Notes under the pieces: model-generated
The model's input: only the letters and a program-made list of their open reading frames with translations
Databases searched by the model: none
What the model was told of the DNA's origin: nothing
Translations under genes and position numbers: made by a program
Shown: positions 1-6,759 of the stretch, piece by piece
Numbering within the stretch: the stretch's first letter is position 1
Layout: each line of letters starts with the position of its first letter
NCBI GenBank assembly: GCA_007132255.1
Contig: SLOZ01000045.1
Location: 1-6,900 of the forward strand
Direction of reading: 5' to 3'
Source of the DNA: Limnochordia bacterium
GTDB taxonomy: Bacteria; Bacillota; Limnochordia; Darwinibacteriales; B1SED10-159
DNA length: 6,900 bases

Positions 1-1
1 C

Positions 2-676
2 GTGGATCTGCCGCTGGTGGAGAAGTATTTTGGCGGCTTAGCGGCTGGTGAGGCAGACCGTTGGTCCATACCTGAAGAGCCCGGACAAACCGAGCAGCGG
101 CGGGTCTCTGTAACCTATGATGCTCAGCCCCAGTTGATGGTGGGGTTCCATAAACCAACCTATCCGCATCGCGACGCCTATGTCCTCGACGTGTTATCCA
201 GCCTGCTCAGTGTTGGCCGGACTTCGCGGCTGCACCAGCGGCTGATCGTCGAAGAACAGATGGTCCAAAGCCTCAGTGCTTCGGCGAACTACCCTGGTAT
301 ACGCTATGACAACATGTTGGTGCTCTTGGTTTGGCCTTTGAATCCACACAGCCCGGAAGGCGTTGAGCAACTCCTTTTTGAAGAAATCGCCAAACTGCAG
401 CAGCAGCCTGTGGATCCTTGGGAACTTGAGAAGGTTGTGAATCAGGTCCAAGCCTCGTTTATCCGCAACCTTGCCTCCGGTTCGGGACTGGCCGATCAAC
501 TGGCCACCTATGAGCTGTTTTTGGGTGGATACGCTAACTTACTTGAGTACCAAGACATAATCGCCAGCATCACAGCTGAGGAAATCCAAGACGTGGCCAA
601 CCGCTACCTCACTGTGGAAAACAGCGTGGTTGGCATCCTTAACTCCGAATCAGTACAAGGTGGTGAAGTTCAATGA
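2..676 (+). CDS. M16 family metallopeptidase subunit, C-terminal part (5' end outside window)
   Basis: The reading frame is open at the left edge, so this is the C-terminal 224 residues of a longer protein; the GTG at base 2 is simply the first codon in view. It reads as an M16 C-terminal (PF05193-type) domain. The stretch around visible residues 72-92 matches the segment that carries the conserved Arg/Tyr pair in M16B peptidases: the Arg is present (visible residue 76, codon 227-229), but the Tyr expected 13 residues later is Gln (codon 266-268). The zinc motif HxxEH would lie in the N-terminal half, which is outside the window. The stop overlaps the next gene's start (ATGA, 673-676), which indicates translational coupling and a joint complex. 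In known two-subunit M16B enzymes the subunit lacking the Tyr is the zinc-binding one, so this is inferred to be the catalytic subunit. The family call is strong; the substrate is unknown. Confidence 0.88.
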   Translation: MDLPLVEKYFGGLAAGEADRWSIPEEPGQTEQRRVSVTYDAQPQLMVGFHKPTYPHRDAYVLDVLSSLLSVGRTSRLHQRLIVEEQMVQSLSASANYPGIRYDNMLVLLVWPLNPHSPEGVEQLLFEEIAKLQQQPVDPWELEKVVNQVQASFIRNLASGSGLADQLATYELFLGGYANLLEYQDIIASITAEEIQDVANRYLTVENSVVGILNSESVQGGEVQ

Positions 677-2091
677 AGATGTCATTTCTTTTAAAGGCCG
701 GCTTGCTTGCTATCCTGGTATTCACATCTTTAGCCCAGGGAGCCGAATCCCAATGGCCGGATCCCTTCATGATGGAGTTTCCACCGATTCAGATAAATCC
801 GGTGGAACCCCAGGAGATTAGACTGAGCAACGGACTGACAGTGTTCTTGTTGGAGGATCGCAGCCTACCTTTGATCAACGGCGTTACCTATGTGCGGGCT
901 GGAAGCAACTACGACCCTGAGGATCAGCGGGGCTTAGCTCAGCTCACAGCCATGTTAGCACGTGAAGGCGGCGCCGGGAAGCGAACATCTGCTGACGTGG
1001 ATCGAACATTGGAGTACCTGGCTGCGTCCGTGGAGTTATCCGCAGCGGGCCCATTCGTCTCGGCCACGTTCTCCAGCTTGGCTCACAACGTCGAGCAAGT
1101 CCTGCCCGTGGTGGCGGACATCCTGCAGACACCGCAGTTCGCTGCGGACCGGTTGGAGATCCTCCGCGGTCGCCTCTTAGAATCTATCCGACGACAGGTC
1201 GACCAACCGGTCTCTTTGGCTACGCGTGAGTTTTTCTACAGAACCGCCAGTGAACACCCGTCGGAAGCCTTTGCCACCTTGCCTTCAGTTCAGAATTTGT
1301 CCCGAGCTGATGTCACCGCGTTTCACGACCGCTATTACCGACCTAACCATGCCGTCATGGCGGTCAGCGGCGACTTCGATTCCGAGGCAATGGTCCAACT
1401 ATTGGAAGAGACCTTCGGAAATTGGCAGCCTGCTCCAACGGAACTGCCCACACTGCCATCAATGAACATGGATCCTGAACCGGTGATCTACCACATTCAG
1501 CGCGATTTGGCGCAGAGTGTCGTGCTGCTGGGACACCCAGTCCTAACGTTCGATGATCCTGACTACATTCGCCTAGATGTGCTCAACCGCGTTTTGGGAG
1601 GTGCTGGCGATAATCGGCTGTTCACAGAAATCCGAACCCGGCGAGGCTACGCGTATTCCGTCGGCAGTCAGGTCACTCAAGGGTTCGAGTATCCCGGCAT
1701 TTTCTTCGCTTTCTCGATTTCACGGGCGGACAAAACGGGTGAAGTAATTGAACTCCTGCTCCAGGAAATCGAAGGCGTCAAAAACCAAGCGGTGTCCGTT
1801 GAAGAGCTGGAGCGTAATCGCAGCGCCATTGTGAATCGGGCGGTATTCCGGTATGCTTCGGTCCATGCTGTAGCCCAACGTTCTGCGCTGGTTCATTTTC
1901 TCGGCGTCGATCCAAACTACTATGACGAACACATGGCCATCATTCAGGACCTAACTGTAGAAGAACTGCTCGCCGCAGGTCAACGCCACCTTAGACCGTC
2001 CGATGCCGTGATCTTGGTTGTGGGCAATGACGAGCTTTTCGACCAAGACCTATCGGACTTTGGTCGCGTCGTTGAGATCGATCTAGATTGA
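673..2091 (+). CDS. Exported M16 family peptidase-like subunit lacking the zinc motif
   Basis: This is a 472-residue protein, the usual length of an M16B subunit with two M16 domains. Residues 1-23 form a Sec signal peptide: Lys2 and Lys8, a hydrophobic core at about 9-20, and a likely signal peptidase I site after Ala-Gln-Gly (residues 21-23). The mature protein would be periplasmic. The N-terminal M16 domain spans about residues 45-200. Where active enzymes have HxxEH after Gly-Leu-Ala, this protein has QLTAM (residues 90-94), so it cannot bind catalytic zinc in the usual way. The C-terminal domain (about 205-440) keeps the conserved Arg315 and Tyr328, spaced 13 apart. It therefore looks like the R/Y subunit that completes the active site of a zinc-bearing partner, which fits the overlapping upstream gene. 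Translation starts at the ATG of the ATGA overlap; AAGGTGG at 657-663 can serve as the ribosome binding site. An in-frame ATG two codons later is possible. Substrate unknown. Confidence 0.9.
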   Translation: MKMSFLLKAGLLAILVFTSLAQGAESQWPDPFMMEFPPIQINPVEPQEIRLSNGLTVFLLEDRSLPLINGVTYVRAGSNYDPEDQRGLAQLTAMLAREGGAGKRTSADVDRTLEYLAASVELSAAGPFVSATFSSLAHNVEQVLPVVADILQTPQFAADRLEILRGRLLESIRRQVDQPVSLATREFFYRTASEHPSEAFATLPSVQNLSRADVTAFHDRYYRPNHAVMAVSGDFDSEAMVQLLEETFGNWQPAPTELPTLPSMNMDPEPVIYHIQRDLAQSVVLLGHPVLTFDDPDYIRLDVLNRVLGGAGDNRLFTEIRTRRGYAYSVGSQVTQGFEYPGIFFAFSISRADKTGEVIELLLQEIEGVKNQAVSVEELERNRSAIVNRAVFRYASVHAVAQRSALVHFLGVDPNYYDEHMAIIQDLTVEELLAAGQRHLRPSDAVILVVGNDELFDQDLSDFGRVVEIDLD

Positions 2092-2105
2092 CGCACAGCA
2101 TCAGT

Positions 2106-2158
2106 ACAAGGACCTCGCGTCCAACCCACTGTTTTCGGGTTGGACGCGAGGTCCTTGT
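2106..2158. terminator. Perfect 22-bp hairpin after the M16 operon, possible bidirectional terminator
   Basis: The arms at 2106-2127 and 2137-2158 are perfect reverse complements (22 bp) around a 9-nt loop. It starts 14 bases after the stop of the M16 gene and lies between convergent genes, which is where a terminator is expected. No T-run follows on either strand, so it is not a standard intrinsic terminator. It might stop transcription in another way, protect mRNA 3' ends, or be a copy of a palindromic repeat. Confidence 0.6.
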
Positions 2159-2365
2159 GGTCATGCGCGTCGGATACCCGAACACGCCTAAGGCAGCTCC
2201 ATTGAGGTTCTGCCATTCTCCATCCGCACGCAGGCATAGCAACGCGGTAAACCCGGCTGTAGATCCAACTAGGCCCAGTGGTCCACGATTGCGCCCCGGC
2301 GGCAGTTGGGAAATAATTCCACATACCTGGTAGCATCCAGAAAATGGAACTCAACACTCGCTCGT
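2159..2365. other. Intergenic stretch between convergent genes, no gene seen
   Basis: About 207 bases separate the hairpin from the stop of the convergent oxidoreductase gene. Open frames cross it on both strands, but none has a convincing ribosome binding site or recognisable protein. No clear terminator was found right after the oxidoreductase stop. Confidence 0.5.
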
Positions 2366-3943
2366 CTAAGCCGGGTTGACAAGGACTTGCGCCGCCTTTT
2401 CCAATTCTGGTCTAAGGCTATCGTAGGGCAGCTGTTGTGCTGTCATGCCTTCTGCCAAAATGAGGTCAGCTGCTATGGCTGCCGATTCGCCCAGAATCAT
2501 GAAGACAGGTTCCATCCTAACGGATCCATAGGAAACATGGCTTGCCGAGATGCAGACAGGCACCAACAGGTTTGCAGCCTCCCCTGCCTTGGGTACAATG
2601 CTGCGGTACGAGATACCATAGGGCCCGGCTGGAGGTATCTGGACATCGCCATCGTTGATCACGCGACCATTATGCACGAAGCGCTGGCAGTTATGAGAGT
2701 CGATGTTATACGATCCCATACCAATTGGGTCGCTGCACGCTCGGTGATGCATACAATCGTGTTCGGTAAGAACGTAGTCGCTGACCATCCTTCGGGCTTC
2801 GCGAACGTAGAGCTGGTGCGGCCAATAGTCGGTATCCTCAAATTCATCCCGGGCTAACCCCCACTGGCTCATTTGTTCCCGGTAACGGACGGGAATGGAC
2901 GGGTCGTTAGCGAGAAACCAATAGAGTCCCTGCTGGTATGTGACATGCTGCTGGAATATTTGTTCGCGCTGTTTGTAGGATGCTTCCGGCCAGCTGTAGT
3001 TAGCCCCGATATAATCGCTGTTGACCGGACCGTGGTTATTGGTGTCTGTCTTGTGCGGATTCACGAGTCTGTCGAATTTGCGGAAATCTCCGTTGGCGCT
3101 CAGCAGTTCGTTGTAAGCGTCTTTCTCACTGTTGAACCAACGGCTTGCTAGGATATACTCGGCCGGGTCAAAGTTGTCAGGCTTCAGCCAGTCTCTACGC
3201 AGCTGGGGATCATTGGTCATACACACCCGGAAGCAATAAGCCTGTATGCGCTGGTCACCTGTGCCCTGCACGTCGAAAACGTCTTGGCTGTTCACATGGG
3301 GCAATAGCCCGCTCGCTGCCACACCTTCCTCAACATATGGATCAACAAAATGGGAAAACTGGTGCTTCTCGAGTACCTGGATGCCGTTATAGGTTTCACC
3401 GTATTGCGCATTGGCTTCACGGCCAACGGTGTAGGTTACGCCAGCCTGGGCCATCAAGTCTCCCTCGTAGGTGGCGTCAATAAAAACTTTGGCTCGAACC
3501 ACTAACCCACTTAGCATTTTCACTGTCTGAATCACAGACCCATCGCTCTGGGTCTGATCAAGAAACTGACCGTTATAGACCGGTATCTCCGCATCCTGCA
3601 GCCACTGAGCATACACGTTGGCGGCAGCGTGGGGTTCGAAGTTCCATACCTCAGCCGGCTTTCCGTAATACTTTCCAAGATCGCGATAAAAGTTCCGGGC
3701 CAAGCCGCCTATGACGTGCTCTTTTCCAGCGTCGGTCCAACCAAGGCCTCCGGTTGTCATGCCTCCGAGATGCTGTGCTGGATTGAGAATCACCACGCTG
3801 CGGTTACGACGGGCTGCCGTGACAGCGGCTGTGATCCCCGCCGAGGTGCCACCGTAGACACAGATGTCAACATCAAGCACCTGATCGGTTGATTCTTGCC
3901 AACTCTCTTGAAAGTAATGCAATCCTTGTTTGCCCATAACCAT
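2366..3943 (-). CDS. FAD-dependent oxidoreductase, FAD_oxidored (PF12831) type
   Basis: This 525-residue protein has no signal peptide and is probably cytoplasmic. The FAD-binding Rossmann start is at about residues 25-45: a beta strand (VDICVYGG), a glycine-rich turn (GGTSAG) and a following helix. The LGGMTTGGLGWTD segment (59-71) after the second strand is typical of this family. Further family features are the FIDATYEGDL segment (about 154-163), the Asp-Cys-Met-His-His region (about two thirds along) and the C-terminal nucleotide-binding segment around PYGISYRS to GSVRMEP (Arg476) followed by GESAAIAA. The family oxidises small molecules with FAD; the substrate cannot be told here. The ribosome binding site AAGGAG (3948-3953) lies 4 nt from the first ATG and 10 nt from an ATG two codons later (3935-3937), so the true start may be 3937. 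The gene has about 620 bp of gene-free DNA upstream, so it probably has its own promoter. It is convergent with the M16 genes. Confidence 0.88.
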   Translation of the reverse strand: MVMGKQGLHYFQESWQESTDQVLDVDICVYGGTSAGITAAVTAARRNRSVVILNPAQHLGGMTTGGLGWTDAGKEHVIGGLARNFYRDLGKYYGKPAEVWNFEPHAAANVYAQWLQDAEIPVYNGQFLDQTQSDGSVIQTVKMLSGLVVRAKVFIDATYEGDLMAQAGVTYTVGREANAQYGETYNGIQVLEKHQFSHFVDPYVEEGVAASGLLPHVNSQDVFDVQGTGDQRIQAYCFRVCMTNDPQLRRDWLKPDNFDPAEYILASRWFNSEKDAYNELLSANGDFRKFDRLVNPHKTDTNNHGPVNSDYIGANYSWPEASYKQREQIFQQHVTYQQGLYWFLANDPSIPVRYREQMSQWGLARDEFEDTDYWPHQLYVREARRMVSDYVLTEHDCMHHRACSDPIGMGSYNIDSHNCQRFVHNGRVINDGDVQIPPAGPYGISYRSIVPKAGEAANLLVPVCISASHVSYGSVRMEPVFMILGESAAIAADLILAEGMTAQQLPYDSLRPELEKAAQVLVNPA

Positions 3944-4561
3944 TGGTCTCCTTATCTTGTTGGTCCATATGGCATCCTCATCGCGTAGCTACCATACAAC
4001 CAAGTAGTGTGTGGATCTCTCTCAGACTCGGACATCGTTTTCTGCCTCTTGATTTGGTCAGTCCCTGGACAGACGGGCAAGCCGTCCGTGCCGACAGAGG
4101 ATGCGGATGTGGATGTGGACCCGGTCACCGGAGTCGGAGCTTTCCGAAGCCTCCTTGCACGGTTTGAAGGCACCTATGAATCAATGGGAATGTAGTTGAC
4201 GATCCGGGCCGCACCTGAGCAGTTGGAATCAACCATCCCCGACCCGCCGCGGCTGCTTCTCACTCCGCTGAGTCTTCGCCGCTTTGACACGAAGGGCTTG
4301 GATGGGTTTGCCACGGATTTGGATGAAGAAGACGGAAAGATCAAAGCCCTCTGGCTGCATCAATGGTATCGACGGCTTCCACCAATTGAACACTGGCTTC
4401 ATTCAACTTTGAAACGCAGCGAACCTTTGCGGCCCACGCAGGCATTTCTGACGCGACCAAAAGCACGACGTGCAACACTAACGCTGAGGTCTTCTTCACA
4501 GCGATGCATCCCCCTTTCGCCTAGATAAGTGGCCTTTCTCCACTCTCCCTCCGCAAACTTT
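3944..4561. other. Gap of about 620 bp without a convincing gene
   Basis: This lies between the start of the oxidoreductase and the stop of the DUF2785 gene, both on the minus strand. It should hold the oxidoreductase promoter, but no good -35/-10 pair was recognised. One plus-strand frame is open from 4007 to 4528 apart from a single TAG at 4193-4195. Its predicted products resemble no family I know, and no clear ribosome binding site precedes either half. Only a weak 5-bp hairpin was seen near 4526-4542, so no clear terminator for DUF2785 was found. Confidence 0.5.
4099..4120. repeat. Short GGATGY tandem repeat
   Basis: Three head-to-tail copies of the hexamer GGATGC/GGATGT are followed by GGAC. 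In one plus-strand frame it would encode alternating Asp and Ala/Val, but no gene is supported there. It is probably a minor simple repeat. Confidence 0.5.
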
Positions 4562-5395
4562 CTATCCCAACCGGCTCTGCTGAACTTTCCTCAGCAAAGC
4601 ATCGACATGTGTCACCAAGTCTGGATGGACACCCCTCGTTCGCATTTGAAAAAACAGACTGCGCAGAAAATGCTTGCGATTCATGGCAGCGAGGTAGTCC
4701 CCGGGTAGTTCGCTCCCGATGCGCTCAAAACTCACCGTATCCAACCACCGGGCGAAGTCAGCCTCAGAGAAATCGTCCCGTTCCAGGACCAAGACCACAG
4801 CACTCGCCAAGCGCTCGTCCTCCCCGAATCCGTAGACCAAGGCTCGTGTGCCAATCTGATCTCTGGCAGCCTCCAAGACATCGGAAACCATGGCTCGCCG
4901 CAGCTCCGGGCAGCCGAGCAGCTGCTTAACACTATCAGCTAAATGGGCTATGGCATGGGCCCAACCCTTGTCTGGAACATAGCCGCGTCGGTCTGCTTCG
5001 GTATGCATGTATTCTATGAGAACCTCTGCGGTCTGAATCACAACCTCAGGTGTAAGAATCTGTTGCTGTTGCTGATGCCAATGCAGAATCTCGGCGATGA
5101 CCAACTGGGAAAACGCTCGGGTAAACACAGCGTCCGGGTTGCCCTCTGGAAACCACATTAAATGCCGCTGGTCCAAGCATACCAGCAGTAGATCTTGGAG
5201 CTGCATTGGTGAATACCGTCCTTGGTGAATCCACTGCGAAAACGTCTCGTAGATCAGCTCGTCTCGCAGCTGCGGATCCAAGGAACCAATGTGCTCGAGC
5301 ATCGCTTCCGTCAGCGAAGCTCGCCGTTCGTCACTGACTTCACTATCTTCAGCGGCTGTTTGCAGCAGCTCGTGCTTCAACGCTTCGGCGTCCAT
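4562..5395 (-). CDS. DUF2785 family protein
   Basis: This is a 277-residue soluble, mostly helical protein with no signal peptide or membrane segment. It resembles the DUF2785 family (PF10978): LRDELIYETFSQWI near residues 43-56, a VFTRAFSQLVIAEIL helix at about 90-104, the RGYVPDKGWAHAIAHLAD motif at about 137-154, and YGFGEDERLASAV at about 188-200. The conserved His147 and His151 in the GWAHAIAH motif could be functional, but the family's activity is unknown to me. A run of five Gln (108-112) precedes the second helical block. The ATG at 5393-5395 is chosen because a strong Shine-Dalgarno sequence (GGGGAGGTGA, 5404-5413) lies 8 nt upstream; a GTG at 5405-5407 is in frame but is itself part of that site. 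It lies 49 bp after the nucleotidyltransferase stop and is probably in the same operon. Confidence 0.82.
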   Translation of the reverse strand: MDAEALKHELLQTAAEDSEVSDERRASLTEAMLEHIGSLDPQLRDELIYETFSQWIHQGRYSPMQLQDLLLVCLDQRHLMWFPEGNPDAVFTRAFSQLVIAEILHWHQQQQQILTPEVVIQTAEVLIEYMHTEADRRGYVPDKGWAHAIAHLADSVKQLLGCPELRRAMVSDVLEAARDQIGTRALVYGFGEDERLASAVVLVLERDDFSEADFARWLDTVSFERIGSELPGDYLAAMNRKHFLRSLFFQMRTRGVHPDLVTHVDALLRKVQQSRLG

Positions 5396-5403
5396 AGCTC
5401 GCT

Positions 5404-5413
5404 TCACCTCCCC
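5404..5413 (-). promoter_or_regulatory. Ribosome binding site of the DUF2785 gene
   Basis: GGGGAGGTGA on the minus strand closely matches the Shine-Dalgarno consensus and ends 8 nt before the ATG at 5395. It overlaps the alternative GTG codon, which argues against the longer start. Confidence 0.75.
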
Positions 5414-5444
5414 TATCGGACAATTCTTCGATCAGCACACAACT

Positions 5445-6230
5445 CTATAGTTCGGCTACCGGCACTTCGCCATCCAACCACTTCAACTCACAATCGCGCA
5501 TAAACATGCTTGGCCAATGGACTCCATTCAACTCCCACTGCCGATAGTCTTTGATCATCTCATAGAACTGCTGAATGCCCTCGCGGTTGGGGTTCTCTAG
5601 AAGCCCATGAATGGACGTCATCAATCCGCTGGGTTTGTCTGACACCGTCTCCAAAACCCGCAAAAACCATTTGTGGTAGGGATAGAGCGTTTCATTGTGT
5701 GCCAAAAACAGGCGCCCAGCGAACAAGATGAGGTTGGCCACCGAATGCTGCAGCAGATAACGGTTATCTAAGCGGAGTGCTTCCTCGCAGTACCACTTCC
5801 ACGTCTCGAACTGCCCATAAAAACGCGGAATATTGGCCAGCTTGTTCTCCACGGGATAGCGGGCAATAGCTTTCAGCTGCAGATCGAGTTCTGGCATCTG
5901 CGAGTACGACGCCCAGGCTCCTTCAAAGGCAAAGCGAGCCGGTTCACTGCCTTTGACCGCCGCCTCGCGCAGAAACGCTGGGCTGATATACTTGCCATCA
6001 ATATAGCCGCGATCGTAGGTACAGCTGTCCCGTTCAAAGTACTGGAGATCACCGCGTTCTGTGCGATCAAGGTATTCCAGTTCGGGAACCAAAATCATCA
6101 GATCCACATCGGAGTCAGCTGAGGCAAACCCATGGGCGATCGATCCGCAGACAATCACGGCTTGAACCTCTTCCCGATCCCGCAATTTCTTGGTTACGTT
6201 TTCAATGCTATCCAAATGGTGTTGAAACAT
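5445..6230 (-). CDS. Nucleotidyltransferase domain protein (Pol-beta superfamily)
   Basis: This is a 261-residue soluble protein. The N-terminal nucleotidyltransferase fold shows the signature Gly29-Ser30 followed by Ser40-Asp41-Val42-Asp43, the metal-binding pair of the Pol-beta superfamily (PF01909 type). Asp78 in the YIDGKYI segment is a candidate for the third carboxylate. From about residue 115 the protein is helical, with a conserved-looking NETLYPYHKW block (179-188), and probably forms the substrate-binding half. Such proteins transfer a nucleotide (usually AMP) to a small molecule, RNA or protein, and aminoglycoside and lincosamide nucleotidyltransferases belong to the same superfamily; the acceptor cannot be named here. 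The frame is open to 6338, but the ATG at 6228-6230 is chosen because GGGAGG (6238-6243) sits 7 nt upstream and the fold needs nothing before it. The DUF2785 gene follows after 49 bp and is likely co-transcribed. No HEPN partner is visible. Confidence 0.82.
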   Translation of the reverse strand: MFQHHLDSIENVTKKLRDREEVQAVIVCGSIAHGFASADSDVDLMILVPELEYLDRTERGDLQYFERDSCTYDRGYIDGKYISPAFLREAAVKGSEPARFAFEGAWASYSQMPELDLQLKAIARYPVENKLANIPRFYGQFETWKWYCEEALRLDNRYLLQHSVANLILFAGRLFLAHNETLYPYHKWFLRVLETVSDKPSGLMTSIHGLLENPNREGIQQFYEMIKDYRQWELNGVHWPSMFMRDCELKWLDGEVPVAEL

Positions 6231-6237
6231 GCCTCGG

Positions 6238-6243
6238 CCTCCC
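6238..6243 (-). promoter_or_regulatory. Ribosome binding site of the nucleotidyltransferase gene
   Basis: GGGAGG on the minus strand ends 7 nt before the ATG at 6230. It fixes that start over an ATG 36 codons upstream (6336-6338), before which I saw no comparable site. Confidence 0.7.
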
Positions 6244-6348
6244 AACGTTTCCTTGGTTATGCAAATCAACAGATCGATCCAACAGGCGTTTCTCCAAGTT
6301 GAACTGCCGCCTTTGATCGTTGAAACGTGTCTATGCAACAGACGCCGA

Positions 6349-6364
6349 TGTCAGTGCCCTGACA
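6349..6364. repeat. Small inverted repeat, 6-bp stem
   Basis: TGTCAG and CTGACA are perfect reverse complements around a 4-nt loop. It is short and could occur by chance, but it lies directly beside a larger hairpin. Confidence 0.4.
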
Positions 6365-6368
6365 CCAT

Positions 6369-6406
6369 GAGCTGTGAAAACAGGCTTCCTGTTTTCTGGG
6401 CAGCTC
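6369..6406. repeat. Two-tier hairpin upstream of the nucleotidyltransferase
   Basis: The inner stem is 9 bp and perfect (6376-6384 with 6388-6396, GAAAACAGG / CCTGTTTTC) with a 3-nt loop. The outer stem is 6 bp (6369-6374 with 6401-6406, GAGCTG / CAGCTC), separated from the inner one by an asymmetric internal loop. It lies about 140 bp upstream of the nucleotidyltransferase start. It may be a leader RNA structure, an operator or a weak terminator. Confidence 0.6.
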
Positions 6407-6457
6407 TGCTAAGAGTCCGCGTAAAAAAGTGGCTTTGGCCCGCAGGACCTAAACCGC

Positions 6458-6480
6458 GAAATCCCGTTAACGGGGATTTC
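6458..6480. terminator. Terminator-like hairpin, 8-bp perfect stem
   Basis: GAAATCCC (6458-6465) pairs with GGGATTTC (6473-6480) around a loop that contains GTTAAC. The A/T outer and G/C inner layout resembles an intrinsic terminator for either strand, but only short T-runs lie within the stem. No gene ends next to it, so its role is unclear. Confidence 0.5.
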
Positions 6481-6664
6481 CGTGACCTCAATTACCCAAC
6501 GTCGCTCGTCGAACAAAGTTTTGCGGTGGATTCCTTGAATCGCCTGGCCGGAACACTGCGCCGTACACACCAATCTTTGTGCTTTTGCCAAATTATTCGC
6601 CGTTGATGAACGGTTTCCTCTGTACGCATATCACAGATATCGTTCCGCTTGTTTCGCATACAAG

Positions 6665-6694
6665 AAGCTCGACAGCCATGTCGCTGTCGAGCTT
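6665..6694 (-). terminator. Hairpin terminator downstream of the partial FAD oxidoreductase
   Basis: AAGCTCGACAGC (6665-6676) pairs perfectly over 12 bp with 6683-6694 around a 6-nt loop. On the minus strand it lies 65 bases after the oxidoreductase stop and is followed by a T-containing tail (TTCTTG) rather than a long T-run. It is probably that gene's terminator and would isolate the nucleotidyltransferase unit from it. Confidence 0.65.
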
Positions 6695-6759
6695 TCTGCG
6701 AACCGAGATTCCGCCCACTGTGGTAATCCCTACTGATGTTTTGCCCGAGTGTCAAAGGG

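Larger units (their letters stand above)
6231..6664. other. Gene-free upstream region of the nucleotidyltransferase, rich in inverted repeats
   Basis: No convincing gene is present on either strand over about 430 bp. A plus-strand frame is open from 6229 to 6606, but its product is unrecognisable and it passes straight through three hairpins. The minus-strand promoter of the nucleotidyltransferase should be here, but no clear -35/-10 pair was identified. An imperfect AT-rich palindrome, ATATC-ACA-GATAT, lies at 6628-6640. Confidence 0.5.

Noticed and set aside
649..2111. The 12-mer ATCAGTACAAGG occurs near the end of the first M16 gene (649-660) and just after the second (2100-2111).
   Set aside because: About one repeated 12-mer is expected by chance in a window of this size, and the flanks do not match.
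1980..2357. Open minus-strand frames between the convergent genes, possibly a continuation of the oxidoreductase after a frameshift.
   Set aside because: The oxidoreductase already ends at the usual family position after the GESAAIAA helix, and these frames run through the hairpin and into the antisense of the M16 gene.
5058..5075. A CTGTTG-type repeat that could be a microsatellite.
   Set aside because: It is simply the codons for five Gln residues (CAG/CAA) in the DUF2785 protein.
6231..6338. An upstream extension of the nucleotidyltransferase by 36 codons.
   Set aside because: The ATG at 6230 has a well-spaced GGGAGG site; I saw no comparable site before the upstream ATG, and the extra residues are not part of the fold.
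6229..6606. A 125-codon plus-strand open frame overlapping the nucleotidyltransferase start.
   Set aside because: It has no recognisable domain or ribosome binding site, and it crosses three hairpins.
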